Assembly (NCBI GenBank): GCA_034189135.1
Contig: JAXHVO010000081.1
Location: 57,035 to 121,034 of the forward strand
Direction of reading: 5' to 3'
From: Thermodesulfobacteriota bacterium
GTDB taxonomy: Bacteria > Desulfobacterota > Desulfobacteria > Desulfobacterales > JAUWMJ01
Length of the DNA stretch: 64,000 nt
Under the pieces are notes generated by a model, which saw nothing but the letters and a program-made list of their open reading frames with translations, was not told where the DNA came from and did not search any database. The position numbers and the translations under genes were made by a program. Positions 34,992 to 44,450 of this stretch are shown here, piece by piece. The stretch's first letter is position 1. Each line of letters opens with the position of its first letter.

Positions 34992-35760
34992 GTTTTGCCT
35001 TTGTTGTTTCGGCTTTATTCCGATCCTTGGGTGAGAGGTAGATTCTTAGCGACTGATCGAGTACCATGGGAGAAATTCCCTGGGCGATTCCAAGGGCTGC
35101 CTCACGAATGATACTTTTGTTGTCCTGCTCCTGCTGACTTCTAAAAGCGAGTTTTTCTGCGATGGGGAGGCAAACAAGGTTGGCGATAAGAGCGCCATAA
35201 AGTGTGGTGAGCAGTGCAACAGCCATGGCAGGACCGATGCTGCTGGGATCAGCCATGGAGGCCAGCATCTGCACCAGGCCGATTAACGTTCCGATCATTC
35301 CAAAGGCCGGTGCCGATGAGCCCATGCCCTTAAAAACACGCTGGCCGACAGAATGACGCTGCACCGTCAGACGGATATCCTTATTAAGCATATCCTCAAT
35401 AAGGCCCTCATCAATACCGTCAGACAAATATTGAACGGCCTTGGCAGTGAATTCGTCTTCTGTTTTTTCATTTTCAAGAGCGATCAGCCCTTCTTTTTTA
35501 GCAATTTTTGCCAGGGCAACCAGTCGGGTAACCGTCTCATCAGGGGGTTCCATTTTAACTAAAAAGGCCTTCATGGCCACTTTTATGGTATTAATCACAT
35601 CTCCCATGGAAAATTTAATAAAACATGTGGCCAAAGTACCTCCAATAACAATCAGAAATCCGGGAATGTTGATGAATATCATGGCACTGCCGCCGATAAT
35701 GACGGCAGAAAGCACTAAAGCAGATCCTCCTACAAGCCCAATGATGGTTGCAATATCCAT
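34984..35760 (-). CDS. motA: Flagellar stator subunit MotA
   Basis: 258 residues with four membrane helices: residues 1-27, 33-52, then after a ~100-residue cytoplasmic loop, 145-170 and 180-203. The Pro-rich third-helix region (MGSSAPAFGMIGTLIGLVQML) and the conserved SIGPAMAVALLTTLYGALIANLVCLPIAEKL are PomA/MotA hallmarks. The cytoplasmic loop holds the torque residues (e.g. RHSVGQRVFKG). SD gagg lies 8 bases before the ATG. It forms a two-gene operon with motB. Confidence 0.95.
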   Translation of the reverse strand: MDIATIIGLVGGSALVLSAVIIGGSAMIFINIPGFLIVIGGTLATCFIKFSMGDVINTIKVAMKAFLVKMEPPDETVTRLVALAKIAKKEGLIALENEKTEDEFTAKAVQYLSDGIDEGLIEDMLNKDIRLTVQRHSVGQRVFKGMGSSAPAFGMIGTLIGLVQMLASMADPSSIGPAMAVALLTTLYGALIANLVCLPIAEKLAFRSQQEQDNKSIIREAALGIAQGISPMVLDQSLRIYLSPKDRNKAETTKAKHE

Positions 35761-35958
35761 TCTATACCCTCATATTTGGTTATTTCACAAAAAATATTTT
35801 CATAAAACTTATCAAATTAGTAAAAAGTCATTTTTCACCACTGATCTCGCAGAGATTGCAGAGAATAAATTTTTTCTTAAATAAGGATCTCTGTGTGCTC
35901 CGTGTACTCGATGGTAAATTCGGTTTTTTACGAGTTCATCTAACTCACGTTTTCAGTT

Positions 35959-37119
35959 TTAGAATTTATAAACGCATACCGTATCTGCAATGCAATCCAG
36001 CTTGCGATAGTTGATCAACTTTTCGATCCCATGGTTGGTTAGCTTAGTGAGGCCGGGCAACACAAGGGCCCCGCTTTTCATGCGGACACTACTTGTTAGC
36101 ACCATCCCTTCCTTAAGATCATCCAATGAAATTTTTAAAAAATCTTTTTCTTCTTCCTGTTTAATATTTTCCAGATTTATTTCCAGCAGGTAATCTACCA
36201 GGTCGCTGTCGAGTTGATACCCCCGTTGCTGTTGCAGTCTGTCCGGGATATCGTTCAGAGGAATTTTCCACTTTTTAACCAGACTGTCGTAGTTGGAGGC
36301 AGCAGAGATAATCCTGGACAATAATGGTATTTGTTCTCCTTTCAATCCGTCCGGATAGCCGCGACCGTTTACCTGTTCATGGTGGCTTCTTACCAGTATG
36401 GAAACAGGCTTTAGCAATTCGATTTCCTGTAAAATGATTTCTCCCTGGACCGGGTGAGACATATAAAGTTTTTTTTCATCTCCATTCATTTCAGTTCTTT
36501 TCTTTGATACTATGTCCTTGGGTAAACCGACCATACCGATATCGTGGAGCAGTCCGGCAGCCTCTAGAACAGGCAAATCGTCCTGGGGAACATCAGGGTG
36601 AAGTTTGGCAAGTCTTACGCACAGTTTGGCAACCCGTTTGCAATGTCCTCCCAGTTGTTCGTCTACCACTTCAATTAAATTGGTAAACATTTGAATGGTC
36701 TGATAATAGTTTCTTTCTATTTCAGTGTGCTGGTCATGAAGTTTTTTTTCCAGGCTGATAAGTCTTTCGCCGATTTTGATGCGCGCTCTAAATTCTTTAT
36801 TGTTGACCGGTTTGGTAATGTAGTCATCGGCTCCGACCTCAAGACCCTGAATAATATCCTGTTGCGTATTCCTGGCACTGACCAGAATAATATATATGTA
36901 GTTGTTGAACTCGCTGTCGCGAATTTTTCGGCACAGCTCCAGCCCATTCATTTTGGGCATCATCCAGTCTGTCACCACCATGTCCACACTGGTGGACAAA
37001 AGCGTTTTCCAGGCAGCGCTTCCGTTTTCCGTCACATAGACCGTATGCCCCCAATCTTGGAGAATTTTTTCTAAAAACTGTCTTGCAGGTGCCTGATCCT
37101 CTACAACCAGTATGTGCAT
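35959..37119 (-). CDS. Response regulator with HD-GYP phosphodiesterase domain
   Basis: 386 residues. Receiver domain 1-120: acidic pair near Asp8, phosphorylated Asp51 (VVTDWMMPKMNG), Lys in YITKPVNNKEF. Then an HD-GYP domain, about 150-320: GGHCKRVAKL, LEAAGLLHDIGMVGLP, SHHEQVNGRGYPDGLKGEQIPL (full HHExxNGxGYP), DQL. The remaining ~60 residues are unassigned, with FLKISLDDLKEGMVLTSSVRMKSGALVL resembling the short module that often follows these domains. HD-GYP enzymes break down cyclic di-GMP. It lies between motAB and the PilZ/T2SS genes. ATG at 37119. Confidence 0.93.
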   Translation of the reverse strand: MHILVVEDQAPARQFLEKILQDWGHTVYVTENGSAAWKTLLSTSVDMVVTDWMMPKMNGLELCRKIRDSEFNNYIYIILVSARNTQQDIIQGLEVGADDYITKPVNNKEFRARIKIGERLISLEKKLHDQHTEIERNYYQTIQMFTNLIEVVDEQLGGHCKRVAKLCVRLAKLHPDVPQDDLPVLEAAGLLHDIGMVGLPKDIVSKKRTEMNGDEKKLYMSHPVQGEIILQEIELLKPVSILVRSHHEQVNGRGYPDGLKGEQIPLLSRIISAASNYDSLVKKWKIPLNDIPDRLQQQRGYQLDSDLVDYLLEINLENIKQEEEKDFLKISLDDLKEGMVLTSSVRMKSGALVLPGLTKLTNHGIEKLINYRKLDCIADTVCVYKF

Positions 37120-37463
37120 GAGTTATCACCATGAGTAATGGAAAGGTCATCAATGCCTGTTTGAAATTCGGGTTTTTTGTTTGATAGCTAATATATCGGC
37201 AACAAGAAGGAAAAACTTAAGAAATTTGTTGCAAAAAGAGAAAACCTTTCATCACCGGAAACGTGAAATAGGAAAGCGGAAATTGGGAACAGATAAAACG
37301 AGGCGATGCGTTGGATATCGATAAGTTGGCAGACCGGTTGTCAGGTACTATCTGGCGCGACTTTGATCACCGGTTCTATAGTTAAACTCGACCTGATGTT
37401 GAATATTTTGGGGAAAATTACTATAATATTGACGTTTGGTTAACGCTTAGATATTTCGCCATA
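37120..37463. other. Gene-free spacer (344 bp) with no clear motif
   Basis: Nothing recognisable. The region holds the 5' leader of the REC/HD-GYP gene and the 3' region after the PilZ gene on the minus strand. No strong hairpin or repeat and no good promoter was found by eye. Confidence 0.5.
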
Positions 37464-37943
37464 TCAGAACAGATAAAATCCAATCGCCTTGTCACTCGGG
37501 TCGGAGGGGTGAACGGATACAAACTCAATTCCAAATTCAAGGCCAAAGTCTTTTTTAATGATACATTCTTTTTTAATAAGAGATCGGTTTTTATCGTCCA
37601 GGTGAAATTCCACCATAATCTTGTCACCAACTATAAATTCTCTCTTTGTATTAAGTTTTATTCTTAAACCGGTGCGGGATACATCGGTGACGACCATGGT
37701 CCCCTTGTCTTTCGGGATGTCGGAAACAATATGAATGAAGGTTCCGGGAAAATTGGATTTTTTCCTGAATTGTTTTCTTTTTTCTATCAAAGCATAATAG
37801 ATATTCCCGCAGGCGCACTTTACCTTTACCCTTTCTGCTTTTTCCAGATTTTCATATTTTGCAACTTCAACCGTTCTCGGTTTATTGCATTTAGGGCATT
37901 CAAAGGTAATGGTATTATCACTGCTGATAAAAGCTTTTTGCAT
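37464..37943 (-). CDS. PilZ-domain protein with zinc-ribbon-like N-terminus
   Basis: 159 residues. The N-terminus has two CxxC-like pairs, CPKCNKP and KCACGNIYY (residues ~16-48), forming a zinc-ribbon-like fold. The PilZ domain follows: the c-di-GMP binding RKQFRKKSNFPG (RxxxR, about 57-61) and DVSRTGLRI (DxSxxG, ~87-92). It is likely a cyclic di-GMP receptor. It starts 33 bases after gspE on the same strand, so it is probably part of the type II secretion transcript, linking secretion to c-di-GMP; this is inference. Confidence 0.88.
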   Translation of the reverse strand: MQKAFISSDNTITFECPKCNKPRTVEVAKYENLEKAERVKVKCACGNIYYALIEKRKQFRKKSNFPGTFIHIVSDIPKDKGTMVVTDVSRTGLRIKLNTKREFIVGDKIMVEFHLDDKNRSLIKKECIIKKDFGLEFGIEFVSVHPSDPSDKAIGFYLF

Positions 37944-37976
37944 TTTTCCCTTACTCCTTGAAATAAAGTTAAAGGA

Positions 37977-39737
37977 TTACTGCTGCGTCACTCTCAACAC
38001 CTCCTCAATGGTAGTCATGCCTGATAATATTTTTAACACCCCATCTTGACGCAGCGAAACCATTCCGCTTTTTAACGCAGCACTTTTTATCAGGTTTGAG
38101 TCAAATGTTTTCAGTATAAGGTTTTTAAGCTGATCACTTAAAACCATGATTTCAAAAAGGCCGATCCTGCCCTTGTAACCTGTATTTAGACATTCTTTAC
38201 ATCCGTTTGCTTTACAAATATGACCCCTTTGGGTTTGATCCGCATTAATTCCGATTCTGCTGAGAGCGATACTTTCCGGGAGATAGCTCTTTTTGCAACT
38301 ACTGCACAGGACACGGGCCAGTCTTTGGGCGACCACAGCAAGGACCGAAGATGAGATTAAAAAAGGCTCCACACCCATATCGACTAAACGGGTAATGGCG
38401 CTGGCCGCATCATTGGTATGAAGTGTGGAAAAGACAAGATGCCCGGTGAGGGCAGACTGGACAGCGATCTCTGCGGTTTCTCGATCCCGAATTTCACCGA
38501 TGAGAATCACATCGGGGTCCTGCCTTACAATGGATCTCAGCCCCTGGGCAAAGGTCAGATCAATCTTGGGGTTGACCTGAATCTGACTAACACCCTTAAG
38601 CTGGTATTCAACCGGGTCTTCAACAGTGATTATATTTATTTCCGGTGTGTTGATGGATGATAAAATGGCATAAAGGGATGTGGTCTTGCCGCTTCCGGTA
38701 GGGCCGGTGACCAGAATGATTCCGTTGGGAGATTTAACCAGGTTTTCCAGAAGTTTAAGCTTTTTTGGCAGCAGACCAAGATTGGAAAGGGTAAATAATT
38801 TAGCTGTCTTATTCAGCAGTCTGAGCACCACACGTTCCCCAAATGAAATAGGAATGGTGGAAACTCGAACATCGATATCCTGGTCTCCCATTTTTACTTC
38901 CAGGCGGCCGTCTTGAGGAAGCCGTTTTTCGGCAATATTCATCTCAGCCATCACCTTAATTCTCGATATCAATGGGGCCTGGATCCATTTTGGAGGAGTG
39001 AGCAGGTCGTACAGAATGCCGTCCACACGGTATCGCACCTTAAAACTGTCCTGATAGGGTTCGATATGAATATCACTTGCGCGGGCTTTGATTGATTGGG
39101 AAAGGATGTGGTTTACCAGCTTTATAATCGGCGCAGAACTGGTGTCATCCAAAAGATCTGCGGTATCCTCAATTTCACTGATAATAGAACTGCCGTTTTC
39201 TTCCATATCCTGGACGAGTTGTTCGGCGGAATCTCTGTTCAAGTCATAAGCCAGATTTATGGCGGAAAGTATGGCAGTTTTGGTTGAAAGAACGATATCG
39301 TAATCGTTCAGTCCGAGAATGTTCACCAGGTCATCAAGAGGTTGAAAGGATGTGGGATCGTTAATGGCAATGATACATTGCGTTTTGAAATGACTTTTTT
39401 TTTCAGCTTTTCTTTGATTCGGAATAATCGCATTTTCAAGATCTGCTTGTCGGGAACTGTTGGCAAGGGGAACCATGGTAAATTTTTTTAGAAACTGGAT
39501 CGGGACGTTTGCGGTCACATCATTTCCAATAGTTTCCAAGGAAAGCTCAGGCCAAAAAGGAATATTATATTGAATGCTTAAGGCTTCAAGGAGTTGTGAT
39601 TCAGTAATTATTTTTTTCCTTAAGAGTATTTCTCCGGTGTTTTCGCCTTTTTCCTTTTTAATCTGCTGCGTTTCATCCAAAATCTGCTGGGAAATGCCGA
39701 AACGATCGCTCAGTATTTGTGACAGGTGTGTGATCAT
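37977..39737 (-). CDS. gspE: Type II secretion ATPase GspE
   Basis: 586 residues, cytoplasmic hexameric ATPase that drives pseudopilus assembly. N1/N2 domains (T2SSE_N) run to about residue 180, then a catalytic domain with Walker A GPTGSGKTTSLY (about 343-354), Asp box (ITVEDPVEYQL), Walker B VILIGEIRDRETAEIA and His box STLHTNDAASAI. The tetracysteine Zn motif CSSCKKSY ... CKANGCKECLNTGYKGR is complete. ATG overlaps the gspD stop as ATGA. Confidence 0.96.
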   Translation of the reverse strand: MITHLSQILSDRFGISQQILDETQQIKKEKGENTGEILLRKKIITESQLLEALSIQYNIPFWPELSLETIGNDVTANVPIQFLKKFTMVPLANSSRQADLENAIIPNQRKAEKKSHFKTQCIIAINDPTSFQPLDDLVNILGLNDYDIVLSTKTAILSAINLAYDLNRDSAEQLVQDMEENGSSIISEIEDTADLLDDTSSAPIIKLVNHILSQSIKARASDIHIEPYQDSFKVRYRVDGILYDLLTPPKWIQAPLISRIKVMAEMNIAEKRLPQDGRLEVKMGDQDIDVRVSTIPISFGERVVLRLLNKTAKLFTLSNLGLLPKKLKLLENLVKSPNGIILVTGPTGSGKTTSLYAILSSINTPEINIITVEDPVEYQLKGVSQIQVNPKIDLTFAQGLRSIVRQDPDVILIGEIRDRETAEIAVQSALTGHLVFSTLHTNDAASAITRLVDMGVEPFLISSSVLAVVAQRLARVLCSSCKKSYLPESIALSRIGINADQTQRGHICKANGCKECLNTGYKGRIGLFEIMVLSDQLKNLILKTFDSNLIKSAALKSGMVSLRQDGVLKILSGMTTIEEVLRVTQQ

Positions 39738-41713
39738 CGCCCATCCGGTTCCCGGGAAGTGGAAGTACTTTTTTTTGTGTTTGTTTTATACATTTTAATA
39801 CTTCCTTTTTCGACTTCACTAATTTTTTCTTTCTTCTGATTATACAACTTTTGGGCATCGGCTCTATTATTTATCACATGAGGAGTCAGGAACACGAAAA
39901 GATTGGTCTTTTCTCTCCCTTTTTTCCTCGATTTAAAAAGCCAGCCCAGCAGGGGAATATCTCCGAGTATGGGAACTTTGTACTCGGTTTTAGAAAAGCT
40001 GTCGTCAATAAGCCCGCCGATGACCACCGTGGAGTTGTCATCCACAATTACGGTGGTATCTATGGTTCGTTTTAATGTGGTCGGTCGAAAGTCGGTGGTT
40101 GATTCCAGCCTGGCAACTTCCTGGGAAATGGCAAGGCGAACCATCCCATCCTGGCTGATTTGGGGGGTAATCTTCAACGATGTGCCGACATCGCGGTATT
40201 CATAGGAACTATATGTCTCCGTCCCACCCTCTGCAGTCGATCTTGTCTGGAAGGGGATATTCTTTCCCACATAGATCTTGGCTTCCTCATTATCCGTCGT
40301 GAGAAGCTGGGGCGTTGAGATAATTTGAACATCCTTATCTTTTTTATAGACTTCTATGATGGCTGCAATAGTGGGAAAGTCAATACCTGAAATATTAATG
40401 GCTTCACCGAAGACCCCGAGGGAAAACCCGCTGGGCAGTGCTCCGGTCGCAGCCAGCCCTGCTAAAGAGGTGGCTTCATCCCCGCTGAATCCGCCTCCGG
40501 CAGCTCCGTCTTTGTCGTCGTGGTGTGCCTCCCCAAAACCCCTCCATTCGGTGCCGAGTTTAAAATCCTTGTTTGTATTGACTTCCATGATGAGGCATTC
40601 AATGAAAACCATTGCCCGGGGAATGTCGAGTTTTTTTATGATTCCTTCCAGTATTTGGTAATCTTCGTTGTCTGCCATGATGATCAGGCTGTTGGTTGCT
40701 TTATCCGCCGTAATGGTTGCCTGGCCTGAAAGAAGTGGGGCTTTTCCTCCTTTTGCAGCCGTTTTGCTCTTGCCGGATGTCTGTGCCTGAAGAACTGTAG
40801 CCAGTTCTTCAGCGGTGGCATGTTCCAGATAATACACACGGATTTTTCCCTTGTCTTTGGGGGTCGGTTTGTCGAGCATACTGATCAGGCTCCTGACTCT
40901 TAAACTGTCCACCTCACTGGCAAGCAGAACCACTGTATTGGTCCGATCATCAGCAATGAGCGTGATGGTTCTTTCCGATGCGCCTTTTCTGGCCGCTTTT
41001 TTCGGCTGAAAAACAGAACTTAAAATCTTAACCAGTTTTTCCGCGTCGGCAAATTCAAGGGGAATAACGGAAATTTCATGGCCGATTCCGGCCACATCGA
41101 TTGCTTTTAGAATTCGAATCAAACGTATGATATTTGAATGGAAATCTGTGACAATCAGCATGTTTGTCGGTGAATAGGCCAGAACGACGCTGCTCTTTGA
41201 AACCAGTGGGGTAAACAGCTTCTTTATTTCAGACGCATTGGCATATTTTAACGTGATGATTTGAGTGATAATCTTATCTTCCGGTGAAGCCGCACTTTCT
41301 TTTAGCAAGGTTTTAATATTCTTGGTCCGCGCTTGCGGTGACGGAATGATTTTGATTACTTTACCGGCTGCGACAGTGGCATAACCATGGACTTCCAGCA
41401 CAGACTCAAAGACTTTATAGGCCTCTTTTACCGAAATTTTGGAAGGAGAAATCACCGTTACCTTTCCCTTGACCTTGTTATCCACCACAAAATTTTTCCC
41501 GGTCAGTTCACTGATGAACTTGATAAAAACGTTTATATCCACGCTGTTAAAGTCAATGGAGATAAAACGTTTGGGGTCTACTTTTCCTTTTAGTTCTCCG
41601 GAGCCTGTAGTGTTTTTGCCTGTCTGGGCAAATGACAGGCAGGCAACCGAGACAGGTAAAATAAGAATAAGTAAAAAGATAATCACTTTTGATATGTAGA
41701 CGTATGATTTCAT
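39734..41713 (-). CDS. gspD: Type II secretion secretin GspD
   Basis: Outer-membrane channel, 659 residues. Signal peptide residues 1-29; N0 domain (FISIDFNSVDINVFIKFISELTGKNFVVD), then N1-N3 repeats with TNMLIVTDFHSNIIRLIRI and TNTVVLLASEVDSLRV as typical, and the secretin core from ~420 (ISTPQLLTTDNEEAKIYVGKNIPFQT, VVIGGLIDDSFSKTEYKVPILGDIPLLGWLFKSR). A Gly- and Asp-rich loop lies around 400-415 (DDKDGAAGGGFSGDEA). No pilotin-type S-domain is obvious. The C-terminal 45 residues are Lys/Ser-rich. Confidence 0.96.
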   Translation of the reverse strand: MKSYVYISKVIIFLLILILPVSVACLSFAQTGKNTTGSGELKGKVDPKRFISIDFNSVDINVFIKFISELTGKNFVVDNKVKGKVTVISPSKISVKEAYKVFESVLEVHGYATVAAGKVIKIIPSPQARTKNIKTLLKESAASPEDKIITQIITLKYANASEIKKLFTPLVSKSSVVLAYSPTNMLIVTDFHSNIIRLIRILKAIDVAGIGHEISVIPLEFADAEKLVKILSSVFQPKKAARKGASERTITLIADDRTNTVVLLASEVDSLRVRSLISMLDKPTPKDKGKIRVYYLEHATAEELATVLQAQTSGKSKTAAKGGKAPLLSGQATITADKATNSLIIMADNEDYQILEGIIKKLDIPRAMVFIECLIMEVNTNKDFKLGTEWRGFGEAHHDDKDGAAGGGFSGDEATSLAGLAATGALPSGFSLGVFGEAINISGIDFPTIAAIIEVYKKDKDVQIISTPQLLTTDNEEAKIYVGKNIPFQTRSTAEGGTETYSSYEYRDVGTSLKITPQISQDGMVRLAISQEVARLESTTDFRPTTLKRTIDTTVIVDDNSTVVIGGLIDDSFSKTEYKVPILGDIPLLGWLFKSRKKGREKTNLFVFLTPHVINNRADAQKLYNQKKEKISEVEKGSIKMYKTNTKKSTSTSREPDGR

Positions 41714-41841
41714 TTTTTTACCCGTACTTTCGGTTTATGGGCGGCATAATTAAAAGCAATGATAAAAACACCTGGAAAAGAAATAGGAAATAAAAATTCA
41801 TTCTGATTTTGCATGAACCGATTATAATCAATTTGTTAAAA

Positions 41842-42696
41842 TTATTCAATATTATATTCTATGGTTCTATTTCGGCCCCTTCTTTTGATGTCTATGGCCA
41901 TATTGGAAGACGATTTTAGATTTTCGTATAATTTCAAAGCATCGTCCACCGATACAAGACTGCTTCCATTCACACCGGTTATGATATCTCCGCTTCTAAG
42001 CCCCATCCTCCGGAAAATAGATCCCCGCTGTATGCTGGATAGCATAAGGCCGGCGGCCCGTCCGTTTTCAGTATGGGGTCTGATTTTCACCTGTTTCATT
42101 AGTTCATTTACATTTTCAACCGATCTTTCTATCTGCGAACGCTTTAAGGTGATGTTTTGTCGGCGTGATTTTCTTATCACGCGGGGAGGTCTTCTGGCAA
42201 CTGCACGGCCCCGCATTTCCTCTATTTCCAGAACTTCATCCTGGCCGTTTACACTCAATATGACTTTTTCTCTAAAAATCATCTTAACCGTTGCGTTTTG
42301 GACGGCATCTCCCATTTTGTAAAGATTTTGCTGTCTGGACTTGGCTTCCTCAATCACTGCATAGGTCTGCCCCCCCAGACCCGAAACAGTCCCCCAAAGT
42401 TTCAGCTTCAGCTCTGTTTGTTTCAGTGTTGCTATTTTAATCGAAGCCGGTTTTGAGTCCGCATTTTTATTGGTGTTAAAAAGATTTCGCTTAACTATCG
42501 GCTGATAATAACTCAACGGCTGGCTGGGTTCATCTTCCCCGCCTGATATCTGCCTGCCGCCTATTACCTGGGGAGGAGGAACAGGATCCAGCCGGTAGCT
42601 GGTCACTTGGTAAAACCCGCTGATGCTGAAGTAAACGGCAATGGTTATTAACACGATGTTCGATATCGTAAAGTATCTGCTTGTCATGGTTATCAC
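41842..42696 (-). CDS. gspC: Type II secretion protein GspC
   Basis: 284 residues. One N-terminal helix (residues ~10-27), a periplasmic homology region (LKLKLWGTVSGLGGQTYAVIEEAKSRQQNLYKMGD), and a C-terminal PDZ-like domain (AAGLMLSSIQRGSIFRRMGLRSGDIITGVNGSSLVSVDDAL). It connects the inner-membrane platform to the secretin. The linker has a basic cluster (RRPPRVIRKSRRQN). It is separated from gspD by 128 bases. Confidence 0.92.
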   Translation of the reverse strand: MITMTSRYFTISNIVLITIAVYFSISGFYQVTSYRLDPVPPPQVIGGRQISGGEDEPSQPLSYYQPIVKRNLFNTNKNADSKPASIKIATLKQTELKLKLWGTVSGLGGQTYAVIEEAKSRQQNLYKMGDAVQNATVKMIFREKVILSVNGQDEVLEIEEMRGRAVARRPPRVIRKSRRQNITLKRSQIERSVENVNELMKQVKIRPHTENGRAAGLMLSSIQRGSIFRRMGLRSGDIITGVNGSSLVSVDDALKLYENLKSSSNMAIDIKRRGRNRTIEYNIE

Positions 42697-42771
42697 AGCA
42701 ATTATTTTGTGTCTGTTTATACCCCATGGGGAGAAAAAGGTTCCCCAATCTCCGTTCAGCGAACACTTACA

Positions 42772-43650
42772 TTATTTCACAGTATATTCAGGGTGATCAA
42801 TAGTACCGCCAACCTTGAAAGAAAAGGAACGGCTGCCCGACATTTTTTCAGGGAATAGACTCGCCAGAAGATTTTCTTTCATGCTTTCGAAAAAAAAAGG
42901 TTTGAGTTCAATCTTTCCTTTCAGGTTTAGCACACTTGAGCCAAAGCTCTTTTTTACAACGGCAGAGCCGGAAATGTTTGCGTTTATTTGGTGTCCTTCA
43001 ATGATGCAGCTTTTTAGCTGCAATCTTTTGTTTACGGTGGTTAAATCGGCTTCAATTTTGTTGAAAGTAAAGGTTCCATGGTTGAAGACAGGTTTATTAA
43101 ATTTTATGTTGCAGTCTGATATGCCTAGCGTTGCTTCCATGATCCTGTCGGAACCTTTATTATTACTGTAAGTCACCTTTCCGTCAAGTATTCCGGAAAT
43201 TTTATATATTTCTTTGTTGCTGCCGGCCGGAATTTGTACGGCAGGTATATCTTTTAGCTGAATTCCTGTCAGGTCCGCATCAATTTTAATATGTCCGGCA
43301 TTGTCACCAATATTTCCCCTTCCTTTGATTATGCCGTCACCGGCAACGCCTTTAAATGAAAAAGCTTTTTTTGAGCTCAAAAGCGACAAAAATCCCGGTA
43401 CTATTTTTATCGTTTCAGCATCCAACAGCAAACTGCGAATATAGTAAAAGCTTACATTGTTCAGTCGGACGCCCGGAGGAAAAGCCGGGCTTATGGTATT
43501 GATGGAAATGGACACATCCGGATGAATACCGCTCAGTTGATGCTCAATATATGTTTTAACGGTATCCGAAGGAAAGAGAATATAAAGAAAAAAAATAAGC
43601 GCGGCAATAATATAAGATATGTACAATAATATTTTCTTTGTTTTATTCAT
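42772..43650 (-). CDS. gspN: Type II secretion protein GspN
   Basis: 292 residues. Single N-terminal helix (YIIAALIFFLYILFP), then a periplasmic region made largely of beta strands, ending FKVGGTIDHPEYTVK. This layout fits the GspN/AsmA-like proteins often found in deltaproteobacterial T2SS loci. GspN is dispensable in some systems. It precedes gspC by 75 bases. The 260-base gap before it (to gspM) carries only simple repeats and no gene. Confidence 0.86.
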   Translation of the reverse strand: MNKTKKILLYISYIIAALIFFLYILFPSDTVKTYIEHQLSGIHPDVSISINTISPAFPPGVRLNNVSFYYIRSLLLDAETIKIVPGFLSLLSSKKAFSFKGVAGDGIIKGRGNIGDNAGHIKIDADLTGIQLKDIPAVQIPAGSNKEIYKISGILDGKVTYSNNKGSDRIMEATLGISDCNIKFNKPVFNHGTFTFNKIEADLTTVNKRLQLKSCIIEGHQINANISGSAVVKKSFGSSVLNLKGKIELKPFFFESMKENLLASLFPEKMSGSRSFSFKVGGTIDHPEYTVK

Positions 43651-43734
43651 GATCTTATTTAGTTAGCAACATTATATGGATGGTTTATTGTCAATTTCAG
43701 CCATATGCTTTTTTACGTTGAAAGAAAATGTTAC

Positions 43735-43800
43735 GGATTACGAGTTGCGTGTTGTTGGCAGGAAAGTTATACCCCGCAACCCGTAAACCCGGAACATATA
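43735..43800. repeat. Simple variant repeat C
   Basis: Variants of gttacgggttgcg: ttacggattacgagttgcgtg, then ccccgcaacccgtaaaccc. It matches the tract at 15925-16015 and may fold as a hairpin. It lies between gspM and gspN, splitting the T2SS operon. Confidence 0.5.
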
Positions 43801-43910
43801 CAAAATAACCAAACAAACAAGTTCTAAAAATCCGCATAATGGTTAGCGTTGAATTTCATTGTGGGGATAATGACTTTCAGCTATTTACCATGAGCTGCAG
43901 CCTCAGTGAA

Positions 43911-44450
43911 TCATATTTCGGCAGTTTCGATCTGCAGTATGGCATTTATGTATCTTTCTTTACCACCTGTTTTTACGATCGAAATTCTCGTTATGCTCAC
44001 CACATTTCTGGACGTTTCAACCCCATGCAAATAAGAGGTAAGCTGTTTTAAGGTGATACCTTGAAGCTTCATTTCAACTTTTGAAACCTTAAATCCGTTT
44101 TTTCCCATGTCAGATGTCGAAGGTTTCATATAGGAGATATGATTTTTAATCCCCGATTTATCAGCAAGTCTGTCGAGAAAGGAAAAAAGCGTGAAATCTT
44201 TTTTCCTTGCCTCAAAGCGTTTTTTGGATAACCTGGCCGTTTCCCTGATTGTACCATATTCGGATTGAAGCAGACGCATCTCTTCAAGCGTTTTCCTTTG
44301 AGCCTGAAGCGTTCTGGTCAGACGATCTCTTTTATTGATAAGCGGAAAAATAATAAACTGTATAACAATAAAGAGCGCGATTAAAACCGATGCCGCATAA
44401 ACCGCATACTTTTCACGCTGATTTAAATTTTTAAGTTTATCCAGATTCAT
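43911..44450 (-). CDS. gspM: Type II secretion protein GspM (PilO-like)
   Basis: 179 residues. One helix near the N-terminus (about 20-37: ALFIVIQFIIFPLI), a coiled-coil (residues 40-80, RTLQAQRKTLEEMRLLQSEYG), and a C-terminal ferredoxin-like half (GFKVSKVEMKLQGITLKQLTSYLHGVETS). It pairs with GspL in the inner-membrane platform. Start overlaps the gspL stop as ATGA. Confidence 0.88.
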   Translation of the reverse strand: MNLDKLKNLNQREKYAVYAASVLIALFIVIQFIIFPLINKRDRLTRTLQAQRKTLEEMRLLQSEYGTIRETARLSKKRFEARKKDFTLFSFLDRLADKSGIKNHISYMKPSTSDMGKNGFKVSKVEMKLQGITLKQLTSYLHGVETSRNVVSITRISIVKTGGKERYINAILQIETAEI

